Positions 63,143 through 64,000 of a stretch of DNA of 64,000 nucleotides are shown here, piece by piece. The stretch lies in assembly GCA_938045295.1 (NCBI GenBank), contig CALINO010000013.1:62001-126000 (forward strand). The letters are read 5' to 3'. The position numbers were made by a program, and so were the translations under genes. How positions within the stretch are numbered: position 1 is the first letter of the stretch; each line of letters begins with the position of its first letter. Origin of the DNA: an uncultured Arenicella sp. (lineage in GTDB: Bacteria; Pseudomonadota; Gammaproteobacteria; Arenicellales; Arenicellaceae). A model generated the notes under the pieces. It did not search any database, was not told where the DNA came from, and was given only the letters and a program-made list of their open reading frames with translations.

Positions 63143-64000
63143 CTAAGCGATGGTTAATAGTACGTCGCCAACGGCCACGCTATCACCTTCGCCCACGCTT
63201 ATGGCCACAATTTGGCCGTCTTTGGGGGCTGACACATTGGTTTCCATTTTCATGGCTTCGAGAATCAATACGGTGTCACCGGCTTTCACTTGTTGGCCAG
63301 CCGATACTGGAACCTTAATTACATTGCCGGCAAGTGGGGCATTCACCGGCTCGCCGCCAGACGTGACCGGAGCGGCGGCCGCATTAGGAGCGGCGGCAGA
63401 ACCACCCGCTGGAGCGCTGATGCCAGAAATGTCGCCGCCTTCGGTAACGGTAACCGTGTATTGTTGGCCATCAACGTCTACGGTGTAAATTTTATCGCCG
63501 TTGTCAGTGGTCGGCACGGTTGACGGAGCTTTACCGGTGGGTACGGGCTCGAACGCACTTGGGTTGTCGCGGTTTTGAATAAAGTTTAAGCCCACTTGTT
63601 GAAACAGTGAGTAGGTTAATACGTCGTCAATAAAATCGTCACCGCTTTTGGCTTTCAAGTCATGCTCTTTTACCAAGCCTTGAAATTCGCTGGTGAGTGA
63701 ATCCATTTCGGCGTCAATTAAATCCGCTGGTCGGCAAGTAATGGCCGCTTCGCCGTCGTCTAATACGCGCGCTTGAATTTCTTTGTTCACTGGCGCTGGA
63801 GTGGCGCCGTATTCGCCACGTAATACACCGGCGGTTTCTTTGGCGATGTTTTTATAACGCTCGCCCATTAGCACGTTGATGACCGCTTGCGTGCCAACAA
63901 TTTGTGAGGTGGGCGTCACCAGAGGAATAAAACCTAAGTCTTCACGCACACGAGGGATCTCAGCCAAGACATCGTCAATTTTGTCTTCAGCGCCTTGTTG
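63143..64000 (-). CDS. oadA: Oxaloacetate decarboxylase alpha subunit, C-terminal part (partial)
   Basis: The frame continues beyond the right edge (residues [16 protein letters not shown] from 64000 downwards), so only the last 285 or so residues are here. They contain the end of the carboxyltransferase domain ([27 protein letters not shown]), a Pro/Ala-rich linker ([18 protein letters not shown]) and the biotinyl domain with the biotin Lys in LEAMKMETN. The subunit carboxylates biotin with the carboxyl of oxaloacetate and hands it to OadB. The TTG at 63967 is just an internal Leu. Confidence 0.95.
   Translation of the reverse strand, partial: QQGAEDKIDDVLAEIPRVREDLGFIPLVTPTSQIVGTQAVINVLMGERYKNIAKETAGVLRGEYGATPAPVNKEIQARVLDDGEAAITCRPADLIDAEMDSLTSEFQGLVKEHDLKAKSGDDFIDDVLTYSLFQQVGLNFIQNRDNPSAFEPVPTGKAPSTVPTTDNGDKIYTVDVDGQQYTVTVTEGGDISGISAPAGGSAAAPNAAAAPVTSGGEPVNAPLAGNVIKVPVSAGQQVKAGDTVLILEAMKMETNVSAPKDGQIVAISVGEGDSVAVGDVLLTIA

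Overview
The window is a chromosomal segment of a gammaproteobacterium. The gene order yrbG-kdsD-kdsC-lptC-lptA-lptB-rpoN-hpf-ptsN-rapZ-HPr, followed by ibaG-grxD-murA-hisG-hisD, is the classic gammaproteobacterial arrangement. A cytochrome bo3 operon, LpxL- and DUF374-type acyltransferases and gpmI/rdgB/rph/yicC fit the same group. An Na+-pumping oxaloacetate decarboxylase (OadAB), an NhaC antiporter and a YrbG exchanger point to a sodium-rich, probably marine, habitat. I cannot name the genus. No rRNA, tRNA, CRISPR array or prophage was seen.

Layout. 1-5035: the end of cyoA, then cyoBCD, an SCO-type copper protein and a YbfB-like MFS carrier, closed by a bidirectional terminator. 5106-20673: mostly single-gene units. 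They include a flavin reductase-like protein, a LuxR/alpha-beta-hydrolase fusion with a palindrome in front, a YghU-type GST, TfoX-N and LON-domain proteins, an ABC-2 transporter, two acyltransferases, metC-nhaC, an AEC carrier and a NUDIX hydrolase. 20746-26559: gpmI, rdgB, rph, a PP2C phosphatase and a soluble Ser/Thr kinase on the minus strand, with yicC divergent. 26679-34433: accessory genes, namely a TIGR03032/TPR/glycosyltransferase-like protein, a QueC-like PP-loop enzyme overlapping a methyltransferase, a 1072-residue secreted beta-helix protein and a GNAT protein. 34851-38953: a tightly overlapping four-gene operon DUF3348-DUF802-OmpA-DUF2894 that looks like a MotAB/ZorAB-type ion-driven stator with two soluble partners. 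38963-49292: the PTS-Ntr/rpoN/Lpt/Kds block on the minus strand. 49602-56409: mlaC, a YadGH-type ABC exporter, ibaG, grxD, murA, hisG and hisD on the plus strand. 56410-60595: an AT-rich islet. 60915-64000: a VOC protein, oadB and the 3' part of oadA.

Two regions stand out. First, the last 323 bp of hisD are repeated at 60596-60918, on the far side of the islet. The two copies differ only at synonymous positions until the last three codons. The islet carries a decayed IS3-family remnant and three secreted-protein genes: a 592-residue protein with four Fn3-like repeats, and two small paralogous proteins. The second hisD end sits stop-to-stop against the VOC gene, so it is probably the native end, and the end now fused to hisD came with the islet. 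Second, the DUF3348/DUF802/OmpA/DUF2894 operon has a MotA-like channel subunit with a roughly 450-residue cytoplasmic tail and a MotB-like subunit with an Asp at the start of its single membrane helix. To my knowledge the role of this operon is not described.

Functions assigned by family come from reading motifs and gene order. No database search was run. Start codons were chosen by ribosome-binding site, overlap with the neighbour and family N-terminus, and several remain uncertain, as noted in the entries.
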